Positions 34,124 to 47,748 are shown, numbered from the stretch's first letter. The stretch is 64,000 nucleotides of DNA from Paulownia fortunei (GCA_019321725.1 CM033108.1:15699799-15763798); one strand, 5' to 3'. Notes: generated by a model not told the origin, from the sequence alone. Numbers and translations: made by a program.

Positions 34124-36721
34124 TGTAATACTCGAGCCTCGCGCTACTCACCTGACTAATAAAATTCATGCATTTTATGCCACGTATATGTCATTTGCAT
34201 TTTAATTGATATTCCATAATGCATTACATTTTATACGGTATTTTAATAATTAAACTTTTAAAATTATTACCGATATTAGTTTCCAGATTCTTTAACCTAA
34301 TTGGTTAAGTTGGTACTAAAATATGAGAATTTAAGTGTCAACTATCAGATAGTATTATGATATACATAAGTGAAATGTGGCATCGTTGTATTTATCAGTG
34401 TAGGATAAACTATGCAAATAAATTAATTAGGGAGAAAATAATGATAGTAATTGTAATAATAATAATAAAAGAAAATAAGGACATTATCATATTAATTAAG
34501 AGGGTGTAAATTTTTTAATATAAAATAAATTGGGGGCTTATAAATAAATATATATAAAAATAAATAAATAATATTTTGTATTAATTATATATAAAAATAT
34601 AATATATATATATATAAGTATATGGTGGGTAATATAATATATATATACATATATGTATACACGTGTAGTGTATACATATATATATGATGAGGATAAGTGT
34701 ATATATAATATATAAATATACATATAGGTATACACGTGTAGTGTATACATATATATTTGATAAGGATAAGTATATATATAATTTATTATATTAGATTTCT
34801 TTAATACTAATGTTAAGGATAAGTATATATATAATATATTATATTAGATTTCTTTCATACTAATGTTAAGGATAAGTACATATATAATATATTGTATTAG
34901 ATTCCTTTAATACTAAGTAAAAACACCACACACACATTCACGACAACAAAGGAAAGGAAAGAAGAGAAAAAAAAGAAAAAGAAAAAGAAGAAAGGAGAAA
35001 GGAATAACAAATTTCAACCGTAGAAATTTGAGGAAATTTTGGGTAAGTCATTTCTTATTTTTGTACGGATAAATATATATGTTTATGTCGTTTATTTCTA
35101 ATTTGAAAGAAAGTTTTTTTTATCTAAGTTAATTAGTTATCCACCTTTGAGATAATAATTAATATATACCTTTAATTTGAAATTAGTTACAAAAATTAGA
35201 TTTTATTATCTTGTATTAATTGGATGACGGAGTTAATTAAATTGAGGGATTGATTACAGTATTATAACATATCAATTAAATATATTAGAATAAATTCAAG
35301 ATGAGGAATTAAAGTATTTAAAAGGTTCTAATTGGGGTGAAATATAAAATTTTAAGGTTTAATTGTTACTTAATAGATTTAAGATTTAAGATCCCTTGTG
35401 AGATTTGATATAGAAATCTATTAATTAAGAATGAAAATTAATACGTATTTAAGATTTAAGATCCCTTATGAGATTTGATATAGAAATCTATTAATTAAGA
35501 ATAAAAATTAATACGTTATACTTTTATAAGTTGCCTTATATCTAAGGTTGGGGGGGGGAAATCTTGTTAGCCTTCAGTAGGATATCAAAGGTGAAAGGTA
35601 AGTGAAAATCCATTTGCAACTACAATGCATGGGTATGGTATTTCTTAACTTATTTATATTAAATGTGATCCTTGTGTCTTGATGAGTATTATAAATATCT
35701 TATAGTGCATACATTGTTTGGACGATGGGACATGTGATTCATTGTGTCATTGAACATGTCATTCATTAACATTTAAACGTGCATGCATATCACGTGCTCA
35801 TAATTAAGGTTTTGCATGCATAACATTATTTTCAAAAAGAAAATATTTTGGTTGGCCACTACTAGTGTACCGAGGCCCATGTGTGGCTTATTTATATGAT
35901 ATTTGGGGCATCGCGAGTATTACTTTTCGGAGGATTATAGAGGTTGACAGGGGGTGTGCCTCTGGTGGTCACAAGAGGGTGGATCATTTGACTGTGTCCT
36001 TATCGACGCCGCTGGCGGGAAGACTTTTGGAGGGTCACAATGGAAGATAAGGGGTGGACCTTTGGTGATCCCAGGAGATGACCCCCAAACTGTGTCAATC
36101 TGTTTATGGCCATGTGATTATTGATATTGTTGAGAGCTCTATCTTGTACATAGTAGGTGGGCTAAGGCCCAATGATGAAAATGATTTTGAATGACCTATT
36201 TTTATGCATAAGTTTACATTCTTGTCATGATCTCATAGAAATGCATTGCATTTATATTGGATTATCCCTTCAGCATGCATAATTTTCATTTACTGAGCAT
36301 TAGTTCATGTAGTTTATACATTGTAGGTGAGTTTGATGATACTTGAAGCCATGGACTTGCTGAGCGAGCGGCTGGAGCTCCTACAGGTTATGAGGATCAG
36401 TGTACATGGATGACGAACTGTTAGGCTGGTTGTTAAGTTATTTGATTTTGGACTCTATTTTATTAGATTTTGAGATTTGTACTGTGTGTTACTTTTAAAA
36501 CTTTTCTGTTCATGGGTATGTAAATGTTATGGTTGTTATGGGTCCTCTACATGTATATATATATATATATATATATAAATTAGTTTATGAGTAGGAAAGA
36601 TAGTTTATTATTTATTATGATGTTACAGGGAAAAGAGAAAAAAAATTATTATGCTTGCACACAGGTTCTATCATGTCAAATTATACTATATATATAGTTG
36701 TGTAGTAATGAGGGTGTTACA
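34124..36721 (+). repeat. 3' LTR of gypsy D
   Basis: 2598 bp, TGTAATACTCGAGCC ... GAGGGTGTTACA. It contains TA-rich low complexity at 34540-34760, the 53-bp tandem repeats at 34759-34917, a G run near 35552 and an (AT)n run at about 36550-36578. Confidence 0.85.
34759..34917 (+). repeat. 53-bp tandem repeat in gypsy D 3' LTR
   Basis: Three copies, at about 34759, 34812 and 34865, matching 32651-32815. Just upstream (34655-34758) a segment with GTATACACGTGTAGTGTATA is present twice, but only once in the 5' LTR. Confidence 0.88.
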
Positions 36722-37175
36722 CATATGGTCAACACTGATACATTGAAAGTTGAAAGATTTTTTGAAGGCTTGAGACTAGAACTATATAGAGATGTGGAAT
36801 CCAAGAAATGACATACTCACAAATTGTTGAGAGAGCATTAGTGGCAGAATAAGTTGAACATAGAATTTCCATTCGACACCAATTTAAGTAAGGACAGGGG
36901 TAAGAATGGGTTGGAAATGAAAAGAAGAGACTATTTCAAATGCAAAATAAAAAATCTAAATTCTAACCAAGACAAGGGCAACAACAGTGGGATGAGAATA
37001 AGTGTAGAAAGATTGATCAAGGCAAAGCACTGATGTTATAATCTTCTTGCCCTAAATATTGTGGTCAACATAGTGGAATCTGCCCTACAGAGACTAGAAC
37101 TTGCTTTGTGTGTGGGAAGGTCGGACATATTTCCATAGCATGCCTACATAATCCAAATCCAATAGGATAAAAAAA
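36722..37175 (+). pseudogene. gypsy C gag, second half
   Basis: Resumes the capsid reading interrupted at 32109: TDTLKVERFFEGLRLELYRD, the usual gag segment after the QLSRF region. Several stops follow. Two cysteine motifs are intact near 37050-37135: CPKYCGQHSGIC and CFVCGKVGHISIAC, the latter a regular C-x2-C-x4-H-x4-C nucleocapsid knuckle. Together with 31535-32109 it accounts for a normal gag in pieces. Confidence 0.78.
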
Positions 37176-37688
37176 GTGTCAGATAGAGTCTTTACCATCA
37201 CCAGATCAGATGCTGAGATAAACCCATTAGTGGTAATAGGTAAATTATCTATTTTTGGTATTCCAGCAATTGTATTGTTTGATTCTGGAGCCACACAATC
37301 ATTTATATCCACTAAGTATGTGATGAGGTTGGGTAGAGTACCTGATATTGTTGAGGTCAGTTACAACGTGATAATTCCTTTGGGAGATTCAAAACAAACT
37401 AACCATGTTTTAAGAAATTGTGTTATTCCCATTAAATATAGAGAACTCTATGTTGATTTAATTGTATTGGCCATGAATGACAATGATATGATTTTGGGTA
37501 TGGATTGGTTGTCAAAGTATCATGCTACTTTAGATTATCACATATAGACTGACTTTTCAACCTCCTGGAGAGGAACATTTCACTTTTATTAGAATCGTTG
37601 AGAGCTCCAAATTCCTAATTTTATGAACATTAAAAGCACAAAAAATATTAGATAGTGGCTGTGAGGGATATTTAGTTAGTGTTTTATG
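37176..37688 (+). pseudogene. gypsy C aspartic protease
   Basis: Open from 37176 to 37547 (123 residues); the methionine there is internal to the polyprotein, not a true start. The active site reads FDSGATQSF, intact. Flap and C-terminal landmarks are LYVDLIVLAMNDNDMILGMD and WLSKYHATLD. After a stop, the spacer toward RT continues to CEGYLVSV, where the copia insertion cuts it at about 37688. It is the best-preserved domain of element C. Confidence 0.8.
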
Positions 37689-40600
37689 TTGACTTTGCTA
37701 TAATCGCAAGGGCACGTACAACATAAAATTAATTTTTTTTATAAAATATATATTTATCAAATAAATACATCCCTTCAATTTGAAAGTGATTCTAAGGATT
37801 TTGCTTATTCAAGTGAATATATAAAAAAATATATTAAATTTGAATTATACCTTCGAGCACTTTGATTGCTATAGGGAATGTAGCAATCAATTGTTATATT
37901 CCTGGCTTATCAGACTAGGTCTATGATATGAAAAGTAACACTGGTTAAAAGGATTTATTAGTATCCTTAAAATTATTTTCTAATCTAGATCCAGAATAAT
38001 AATTACCCTTTAACTCAATTGATGGATCAAGAATAAGCTTTCAAAAATAACAAAGATTGATTCTTTAAGTTTTTTGATGTAAAGAGAATATCAATAAACT
38101 ACTTTTCTTTAAAGAACAAGAAAAATCAAGACTCTTAAGAAAACACCTTTCTTTTTCTTTCTTTTCTTTTCTTTTCTTGGAGAGAAAAATAGAAGACAAA
38201 CAAAAAAAAAATTAAAAATTACTTGCAATTTTCGGCCCTACACTATTAATAGGGGCCAAAAAATTTGGAGAGTTTGTTAATTTTGAACTACAAAATTTGA
38301 TTTTGGTTGAATTCTAAATTTTCGAACAAATCTTCTCTTTTCTCTCTCTAATATATATGGACTTATTAGAGACTATATTAGTTATCAAAATTTTCTACAT
38401 ATATTCTTGATATTAATTGAACTCTTCATATAACATCAAGATAGATATATATCAAAAATATATTTATATAGAATAAAATCATAGTGGGCGATTTTTCTTA
38501 TAAAAATTGGTCACTATTTATTTAATTATATAAATATATTAATTAAATAAATCATATTTATTTTTATTATCCTCTTTATATTCTAGAGGGCTTCTTAACT
38601 GATCCACTTTATTTCTATTTTTATTTTTTTGGTTTTGGACTCAAAAGTCCAAGATTAGTCCAATTGATTTAATATCATATTAATCAATCCAATTGATTTA
38701 ATTTACTCCAATTAAATAATTTAGTTACTTAATTGAATAATTTAATTTTATCATTAAATTAAATAGAATTCTTAATTAATTAATATTTAATTAATTAATT
38801 ATCAATATTAATTAATTAATTTCCAATTATTGAAATTTTTTCAAAATAGAAGTGTTACTTTTTATAAAGATGCATAACCGTCTTAAGTTTACTACTAAGC
38901 TAGTAGTGGGCTTACAACATTTGCAACTTTTGAATAATAATTATTCAGTTGGAATTAACTACTTAATTTCAACAACCTCATTATCCATGAAAACGCCTAA
39001 CAAAGTAATCATGGCAAACTAGTCTTAAGTGAAACAACGAGTAAACGTAATTCAATTGTGAGTACCATACACATATGGTCCTCTCGATAGCTAATCTTCT
39101 GATTGAATTTAGGGCATCAATTATAAGTCGAAACCTTAAATGATTCAATAATTTTAATTTCATTTCAACTTCTAATGATTCCTGATGAATCAGAATTCAT
39201 CATGTGTAATACTCAAACCTCACACTACTCCCTTGGCAAATGTGATTCATGAATTACATGCTACTTATATGCTAATTTGCATTAACATTACATGATATCT
39301 TATATATCATTTTTAATCATTAGACCTCTAACGCTATCATATCATGTTAGTGGTTGATATCTTATAACCTAATTACGAAATTCAATATTTTGATAAGAGA
39401 AAGAATATATTGGTCAATCTATTGGATATTCATAGGTTATATGTTATAATTTTAGAAATAATTAAAGGTGTCACTAGTAAGTTAATATGTTTCGATTCAA
39501 CTAGATCAAGGTATTTTAAAAGTAAACACCCATAAATAATAATACTTGGGATATTAAACATGATATAATTTGATTTAAGTGTCATATTTCAAGGTCCATA
39601 TGTGCATATAATTTTAGAAATGAAAACTAGACAATATATTTAAGAATCGAATATCAATCACTTTAAAGTTCAAATGAACAGTTAAGAGATTAGGGTGGAA
39701 TTTATTATCCGATCGTATGGTAATTAAAATAAGTTTTAAATAAAGAATTAAATGTCGAGAAACACTAGATTAGAGTTGTATATGTTGTGTATAATATCAG
39801 ATTTAACACCTCATGCTTTTTTATTAAGCTTAAGCTAGCATCTCAAGCTAACACCTCAAACCCTTCACCCTTAAGCCACGACCAGACCCTCATTTCAACC
39901 ATTTTCAACTTCCAAACACACATCTTAAGGTCTCCAAGTGTCAAAATTTATTCAAAGTTAAAATAAAAGCAAGAAAAGCAAAGGAGAAGTAATTACCATT
40001 AAGTTTAACCTCAAAATCTGCATAAGTAACATTTACCTACGATTTTGTCTTTGGTTTTTAGACTATTTTGAATGGTTTTATTGTTTATTAAGATTTCAAT
40101 ATTTCTTATAAAAGTTTTATGAAGTTTTTAATTAGACTTTGGTGTACAAAGAAAGGGTTTTGATGACAAACACTTAATATTAAATACTTGTGGCAGAAAC
40201 TGTCACCTTGCTGTTTTATTGTGTTTTAGGCTTTGAAAGTGTATGGTATGTTGCATACAACCTATAATTATCACTATTTACATGTATATATATGAGTTAG
40301 GAGTATTTTAATGAATTTTGGTCGATTATAAATTGAAATAGAGCATGATATTGGAGAAATACTCAAACTGCCAAAGTAGCAAAATCTGTTTTGGTATGCT
40401 GTGAAGGAGACTGAATTACAGGACTTAAATCCATAAGTTTTGGCAATTCTATGGCATGATTATATTTTTTTATATTTGAGATAAGTGTATTAAAAAGTTT
40501 AGAGTGAATAAATATGCCTAAGGATGTCAAAATTGCTATGAAACTTAATGTGACAGTAAGGAAAATAGAAGATGGAAATCTATTCTATTTTACTTCTTGG

Positions 40601-42633
40601 CATGTTTCAACATATCTATAGTGGAATTAATGTTTAACATTTAGAGAACTGTTGTAAGAGTTATAACACATCAATTAGGTGATTTTTTCATACATTTAAG
40701 ATGAGAAATCAAGGTACTAAGGAGATTTTATTAGGTTTTAGTCCCTAAGTTGTAAAGTTTGATTGTTACATAGTTAAATTAAAATTCAAGGTCCTTGTAT
40801 AGGATTAAGCATAATGAACTTGTTGATTAAGGATAGTGATTGATATCTAATATTTTTATAGATTATTAACACCTAGGGTTGGGGAGTAACACCTAAGAAA
40901 CTAAGAAGTAAGATACAATCAATTAAAGGTAAATGAAAATCCATTTGCAACTACAATGCATGGACATAGTATTTCTTGGCTTATCTATACTACATGTGAT
41001 CCTTGAGTCTTGATGAGTGTATTATGAGTATTATAAATATCTTATAGTGTATACGTTGCTTAGATGATAGGACATGGGATCCGTTATGTCATTTAACATG
41101 CAATTCATCAGCATTTACATGTGCATGCATAACACGTGCTTACAGTTGAGGTTTTGTAGCATGACATTATTTTCAAAAAAAAAAATATTTTGCTTGGCCA
41201 CTACTAGTGTACCGAGGCCTGTGTGGTCTATTTATATAATATTTTGGGGACCACAAGTGTTACTTCTCGGAGGATCATAGGGGTTGACAGAGGGTGTGCC
41301 CTCTTGATTGTGCCCTTACTGACTCTGCCGGTGGGAAGACTTCTAGACAATCATAGGAGAAGATAGGGGGTGGACCTCTGGTGATTTCAAGAGATATACC
41401 TTGGATTTGTTTATGGCCATATTATTATTGATATTGTTCAGAGCTTTATCTGGTGCATAGTAGGTAGGCCAAGGGCCCAGTGATGGAAAATGATTTTGAA
41501 TGAACTATTTTGGTTCAGGAGTTTGCATTCCTGGCATGATTTTATAGAAATGTATCGCATATATGTTAGATTATCTCTTCAACATGCATGATTTTTACTT
41601 ACTAAGTATTAACTCACCTAGTTCATACATTGTAGGTGAGTCTAGTGATACTTGATGCCATGGACTTACTGGGCAAGCCATTGGAGTTCCCATATGTTCT
41701 AAGAATCAGTGTACATGGATGACGACCTGTTGAGCTATTTTGTTAGTTTTGTTTTGATCTGCGGAGTTTTCTGTATTATATTTTGGGATATGTACTCTAT
41801 GCTATTTTTGAAATGTTACTATATATAAGTCAGTAAATAGGGTGGTTGTGAGTGTTGTGCTTTTATATAAATAGTCATGTTTCTGCATCTGTGTATGTAA
41901 GTGCAGAGTTATGTGCAAAATCAATTGTCAGTTATTAAAAGTGCTACAAATAAAAATTACACGTTTACAGATAGATCATATCAAGTCAGAGTACACTATG
42001 TAGATATAGCCTTGTGACATCCTGCCTTGGCCAATGACTTTGAATCATTAACTATGAAAACATAGGAGAATCCCTTGTTAAACAGAAGAAAAGTCTCGAA
42101 TTCTATGTTGGCCACTGACAAACCTCCATGCACACAAGTGAAATACCCAACATACCCTCTTGTGATTGTTAAGCAATCAGAAGATATATTAAAGTATTGT
42201 AGGATGTACATAAGGTTAACATCATACCTCAAGTTCAAGGACTAGTGTGTATTATCGCAACACAGAAAATCTTATTTTGATAAGTAAACATAAATTCTTT
42301 TTTCGAGTGGCAAAGCCTCTAGCTAAAAATTTCTTGCGGGCTGTGTTTGGTTTACTTGTTCTCCAATAAGCACCCACATGCATGCACTTGCATCTTTATG
42401 ATAATGCTAATAGAATGTGACATCCTCATATTATGTTCCATGATCGCCATTATATATGCGACCATGCTCTATAACTAAATTTGGTTTAAGGACTTTTTCT
42501 AATACACAAAAAGAAAAATACAAGACATAAGATAAAGAAAGTACCTTTTTCTTAAGATGATTCCCAATAAGAGTGTTTATACAAAAGAAAGTAGTATAAT
42601 ACACCCAATCTAGTTGGACATCCTACTCTAAAA
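37687..42633 (-). repeat. 3' LTR of copia C, interrupted
   Basis: LTR parts are 37687-39202 and 42018-42633, about 2.13 kb without the insertion. The left end is TGTTGACTTTGC; the right end corresponds to TACTCTAACA but now reads TACTCTAAAA. Confidence 0.82.
39203..42017 (+). mobile_element. Solo gypsy C-type LTR nested in copia C 3' LTR
   Basis: About 2.8 kb, beginning TGTGTAATACTCAAACC. The copia LTR is interrupted between GAATTCATC and CTGCCTTGG, which are adjacent in copia A. CATCA (39198-39202) and CATCC (42018-42022) look like a target-site duplication with one change. The right end is shortened and reads CCTTGTGA instead of GTGTTACA. This is the third nesting level: LTR inside copia inside gypsy. 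Confidence 0.78.
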
Positions 42634-44100
42634 ATTTCCTACTTGTCCTAGTCCCAATTGCCCATGTATAAGGCCCATCTTCCCTAGATGTCCGTTGAAT
42701 TCCTTTTGTACTAAGGGCTTAGTGAGTGGAACTATAACTAACCTTTGAATGAAGTTTTTTATCCAAACAACTTTTTTTTGTTGCATCTGCATCTGATGTA
42801 ATAATATATTCAACTTCAGTGGCAGAGTCTGTAATCGTCTCTTACTTGGAACTTTTCCAACTGGTCGTACCACCATTCAGGGTGAACATATATCCAGACA
42901 TGGACTTTGAGTTATCTATATTGGACTGAAAATGAGAGTCTGTATATCCCTCTAGTTTTAGTTATCCATTATAGTATATCAAAAAGATATCCTTAGTCCT
43001 TCTTAAGTACTTGAGGATCATCTTAATGACTTTCCAATTTTCTTCCCCTAGATTTAACTAATATCTGCTTGTGGCATTTAGAGCATGTGTAATATCAGGC
43101 CTTATCCACAACATTGCAAATATTATGCTCCCTATTGCGGAAGCATAAGGTATGTGAGTCATCATTTCTCTCTCTTCAGGTGTATTGGGAGATATAGCCT
43201 TAGAGAGTGAAACCCCATGACTTGTTAGCAGGAATCCTCATTTGGATTCCTCCATGTTAAACCCTTTAGCACTTTGTCTATGTACATGGATGAGGATAGT
43301 CCAATCATCCTTCTGAGTCTATCTCTATAGATCTGTAATTCCTAGGATAAAAGATGCATCTCCCAAGTCCTTCATAGAAAACTATTTAGATAACCAAGTC
43401 CTTATTGACTACAACATTCTTACATCATTCAAAATAAGTAGGATGCCATCAATGTAGAGCATAACAAACATAACTGCACTTTTACTAACCATCTTATAGG
43501 CACATGCTTCATTTGGGTTCTTATGAAAATCAAACATTTTAATTGAGTCCATAAATAGATCTTTGGTGCTTTAAAACCTTTTGTGAGCTCATAATAGATA
43601 TAAAGCCTTCAAGCTGCTTCATACAGATCTCTTCCTTATTGGTTCCATTAAGAAAAGTGGTGTTCAAATCCATTTGTCATATCTCATCAAATCTCATAGT
43701 TATAATATGTGGATATGGCTAGCAAAATCCAGATTGATTTAAGCATCACCATTGGTGAAAAAGTTTCATCATAATCAATTATTTGCTTCTGCGTATAATC
43801 TTTTTAACCAGAATTACTTTATAAGCCACTATCTCTCCATCTACTCCAAGCTTCCACTTAGACCCATTTGAAGCTAATGGGAATAATTTCTTGTAGTGGG
43901 TCCACTAAGGTCCATACCTTGTTGAGTGCATGGGGTCTATCTCGGATTGTATGGCTTCTTGTCACTTCTTCTAGTCGATGTTAGAGACATCACCTCTCCA
44001 TAGCTTCTTGGATCACTATCCAATGGGAGTCCCTCTTTTTTGTTCTATAACAAAAAGTTATATCTCTTAGGTACCCTTTACACCCTTTCGGATCTTCGAA
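42634..44100 (-). pseudogene. copia C reverse transcriptase and RNase H
   Basis: Begins after the polypurine tract (42634-42650, minus strand). RNase H shows GYTDSHFQ near 42925 and TEVEYIITSDA near 42800, so its catalytic glutamate is kept. RT is heavily broken and its catalytic box reads YIDG near 43450, where YIDD is needed. It aligns with copia A over its length. Confidence 0.75.
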
Positions 44101-45165
44101 AAGGTTATGCCTTAAAGGGCCCATCATCTGCTGGTGTGTTATCTTCAAGTTCTACAACTTTGTTATTTCTATCTAATAGAAATTTTTCTTCAAGAAAGGT
44201 GGCATTCCTCAAAACAAACATCTTTTGTTCCGAGGTATCATAGAAATAGTATCTAATAGACTCCTTTGGATATCCCATAAACTTGCATAAGCTAGATCTC
44301 ATATCCAACTTATCTCCTATTAGCTGCTTCACATAGGCAACACACCTCCATTTCCTAAGGTATTTATAGGAAGGTGTCTTACCACACTACGTTTCATATG
44401 GTTTTTTTGGCATGGCTTTAGATGACACCCTATTTAATAGGTATGCTATCGTTTCCAAGGTATAACCCCATAATGAAAGAGGCAATGTAGTGAAGCTCAT
44501 CATTGATCAAGCCATGTCAACAAGGTTCAATTCCTGCACTCTGTAACTCCGTTAAGTTGTGGAAAAGTAAGAAGAGTCTATTGTGAGACAATCCCATTCT
44601 CTTTTAGATAATCCAAGAACTCTATGCTTAAGTATTCACCTCATCGATCAGATCAAAGAGTTTTTATACTTAAACTAGTTTGTTTCTTTACTTCAGTTTT
44701 TAATTCTTTGAACTTTTCAAATACTTAAGATTTGTACCTTAAAAGGTACACATAACCTTACCTAGAGATGTCATCGATAAAGGTTAAGAAGTAGTTACAG
44801 TTCCCTAGGGCACTAACACTTAGTGGCCCACATACATTTGTATAGATCAAATTTAATAAATGTTTAGCTCGCTCCACTTCTCCAACAAATGGAGATTTGG
44901 TCATCTTTCTTTTGAGGCAATATTCACATATTGAAAGTTCTTGCTCGTTTTTTAGATCAAGCAATTGTGCCAACTTGTTAATCATTTTCTCCAAAATATG
45001 CCCTAATCTTGTGTGCCATAAATTTATGGAACTATGATTATCTAATTTTATTTTATTTTGTTGAATTATGAAAATAGGGTTATAGGGAGTAACAGTATAT
45101 AAACAATTCATCAAAGAACCTGAGTAAATAAAATCAAAACATTTGAAAATGGAACAATTTTTCAT
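44101..45165 (-). pseudogene. copia C integrase
   Basis: From 45165 to 44758 the frame is open and covers a LWHTRLGH ... CEYC finger (H-H-C-C) and the start of the core, where the first catalytic aspartate is replaced: YTNVCGP for the usual TDVCGP. Stops fill 44757-44333. From 44332 to 44105 the C-terminal part is open (KLDMRSSLCKFMGYPKESIR). Same architecture as in copia A. Confidence 0.78.
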
Positions 45166-45427
45166 TCTTAATGGTAAATCTAAAACCTTCTCTATCCAAA
45201 ATTGGAATAGAGACAGTATTCTTAATAATATTTGGAATGAAAAGACAATTATTTAATACTATTATAGAACCATTCTCAAAAGCTAGACTAACAGTGCGTA
45301 TAGTTAATGCAATAACTTTTGCTCCATTTCCCATCCTTAGGATTGTCTCTCCTCCATCCAACTTTCTACTTCTTGTTATCATCTGTAAATCTTGGCAGAT
45401 ATGTAAGCCACAACCAGTATCCAATAC
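45134..45427 (-). pseudogene. copia C protease
   Basis: An open stretch from 45424 holds the active site VLDTGCGLHICQDL near its start, the usual copia form. It continues with LRMGNGAKV and NNCLFIPNIIKN into the pre-integrase region, where it overlaps the next frame. One stop separates it from gag. Confidence 0.8.
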
Positions 45428-46273
45428 CTAAGAAGCATTGTTAATAAACAAGTTAACTTTAACAAAATATATACCTAAACTCTTTAGGCTTGCAAGATAC
45501 TCCTTGCAGTTCCTCTTCCAGTGCCCTAGTTTGCCCCAGTAATGGCACTTGTCATTGGTTTGAGAACAAACCTTCTTGACATGGCCCTTCACCTTCAGGT
45601 TGTTGGGTTTGGAGGAACCCTTTCCTTTCCTCTTTCTTTTCTCGGGCTTTTTAGCCTTTGATTCGAAAGAGGATCCAATAAGCAAAATTGGCTTGTCTTT
45701 TTTTATGGTAGACTGAGTCGTTTTTAACAAGTTCACAAGCTTAGGGAAACTAGTCCCTATATTGTGCATGTCAAATGAGTGAGGTAGAGACTACAACAGA
45801 AGGTTCGTATAGAGTTCGTTCTCCATAATGATTCCAAGGGACACTAACCTTTAAGTGAGAGTTATCATCTTCAATCTATGGTCATAGATTGAAGAGCCTT
45901 TAGTCATACGACATCTGAAAAGCTCCTTTGAGATCTGATATCTCATTTGCTGAGTACGTTAACCATACAATTATTGTAAGTAAAGGAGGATCCTATAAGT
46001 AGTATCTTGATCCTTATTCTACCTTAGTAGCTTATTTGACATCAATGCCAGCATATAGCATTGAGCCTGCAGATTGTCATCAACATGACATAGGTAATCT
46101 ACATAAGCCTCTGAAATAATATCCTCCAATGGAAATTAAGGAGGGGCGGCATCGAGAACATATGCCCTCTTCTCATATTGAAAGATTATCTTAAGGTTTC
46201 TTAGCTAATTGACAAAGTTTGGTCTAATTAATTTATTTTTATCAAGGATTGTTGCTAGTGGATTCTTTGGCAT
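45428..46273 (-). pseudogene. copia C gag (UBN2-type)
   Basis: Start at 46273 reads MPKNPLATILDKNKL, the expected copia gag opening. The body contains YEKRAYVLDAAPP, QAQCYMLALMSN and LPHSFDMHN with stops between. The last part is open from 45769 to 45428 and carries a zinc knuckle, CHYWGKLGHWKRNC, where the second cysteine has become tryptophan. This gag N-terminus is absent from copia E and F. Confidence 0.8.
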
Positions 46274-47748
46274 TTTAGTAGAAAAATTAATAAAATATGT
46301 ACGAAGCAAAAAATGAGTAAACTATGGGAAAAAACATATTCATTTAATATAATGTCTTTAATACTAAATGTCTTCCATTATTTTCTTCGAATTCCATCAC
46401 CCCTAAGGAAAGTTCGGAAAATCAAATTTCCTAATGGGCATGAGCTCCAATGAAAATATTTCACACCCCAATTTATGAACCCAAGAAATATTTCTATCAG
46501 TATTCAATTCTTTGACGATTGTATTACTATACAACCCTCAAATTTGTTTTGCCTCACCACTTCCCATAAACCCCAATTTTATGAGTCCATATGGTATTAA
46601 GTGTCAAACAATACCCATAAAATATTCGTGTGGATGGAGCATCAAGATGCCCCATGACTCAAGGCCAACAGAATGATGATTCCATCCCACATGCATCTCT
46701 ATACTTGGTAGAGGTCACAATTTCCAACACAAGACCACCCCACGACTCATGGCCAGTGATCAAGTGCGGTAGCAATCGTCATGTCTCTACCTTTGATAGT
46801 ATGAAATGGAATGATAGGTCCCGCCTAACTTGTTCATTTTTGTTTGAAATTGAATTTTATTAAACAAATATTTTATTTAATTTCATAAATTAAGTGGGGT
46901 TTAATTTTATCCAATACCTCATCATAATTAAAATTAGGTTGATTATTTAATACTTGACTGATATCATTGCACAAGCATAAAAGCATCAAATAAAATCCTA
47001 AGCATGCATCTAATACATACTTAAATAAATAGATGATCATGAACTAGTCATATGCGATCTATTTGAGCCAAAAATGAACTTAAGGTCAGTCTACAGGTAA
47101 TAAAATGAAATAAAGCCAATTATATTACATAACTGTATCCTATACAATAATGGGCCTTCATTGAAAACTACTTCTTAATTCTCTTTCGTCCTTCAAGGAA
47201 AAAGAAAAACCTCACCCCTATTCTACTCTCTTTGTGAAAAATAAATAACTTACAAAGATGGAATAATAGGTTCACAAACCCCATTTTAAAACCCAAAAAT
47301 AATTAAATAAAACCAATCACATTGGTCCAATGGCTCCTGATCATCCCATACATGCTCATAAAAAAAACACCACATGCAATTAACAAAACATGTAAATTTA
47401 CCAAGTTGTTTAACACAATGGTTGACTTGGGATAATTTTTAATTGCTTGAAAAATATTTTTTCTCTGAATTTTTTTTTCAGAACTTGCACGCGCACGATG
47501 CAACAAGCATCCTACGTGCTACCATCACACACTGCCATCGAGTGTCCCACACCCAACGTGCGTGCAACCTATTTTTTGTGTCATTTTTCTAATTTTTAAA
47601 TATTTAAACAATTTAAATAAATAATTAAATAAAAATCCTAATCATCAATTGCAATAATCAAGAAAAATCAAATTTATCATGTTAAACATGAATTTAGATA
47701 ATTTAAACTTGTACTCACAAATATGAAATTCCAGAATAAGCAAAACCT
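46274..47748 (-). other. copia C non-coding leader
   Basis: About 1.5 kb between PBS and gag. 46360-46900 matches the leaders of copia E and F. 47480-47580 is a GC-richer island (CACGCGCACGATG) in otherwise AT-rich DNA. No supported frame. Confidence 0.65.

Larger units (their letters stand above)
32110..36721 (+). mobile_element. Gypsy element D nested in gypsy C gag
   Basis: Plus-strand element of a close subfamily. It consists of a truncated 5' LTR (32110-33185), a 68-bp stub of a second LTR start (33186-33253), the C-terminal half of integrase (33254-34080), a polypurine tract and a full 3' LTR (34124-36721). Flanking bases are AATAT at 32105-32109 and CATAT at 36722-36726, a likely target-site duplication with one change. 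PBS, gag, protease and RT are absent. Confidence 0.78.

Noticed and set aside
34538..34750. Minus-strand tyrosine/isoleucine-rich frame
   Set aside because: Pure TA-rich low complexity in an LTR.
37176..37547. Intact protease frame taken as a domesticated host gene
   Set aside because: It continues gag in the usual order, ends in a stop inside the element, and lies in a decayed, nested retrotransposon. No promoter or intron evidence supports host use.
46630..46863. 77-residue frame in the conserved copia leader
   Set aside because: The frame is on the strand opposite to the element and is not kept in the leaders of E or F.
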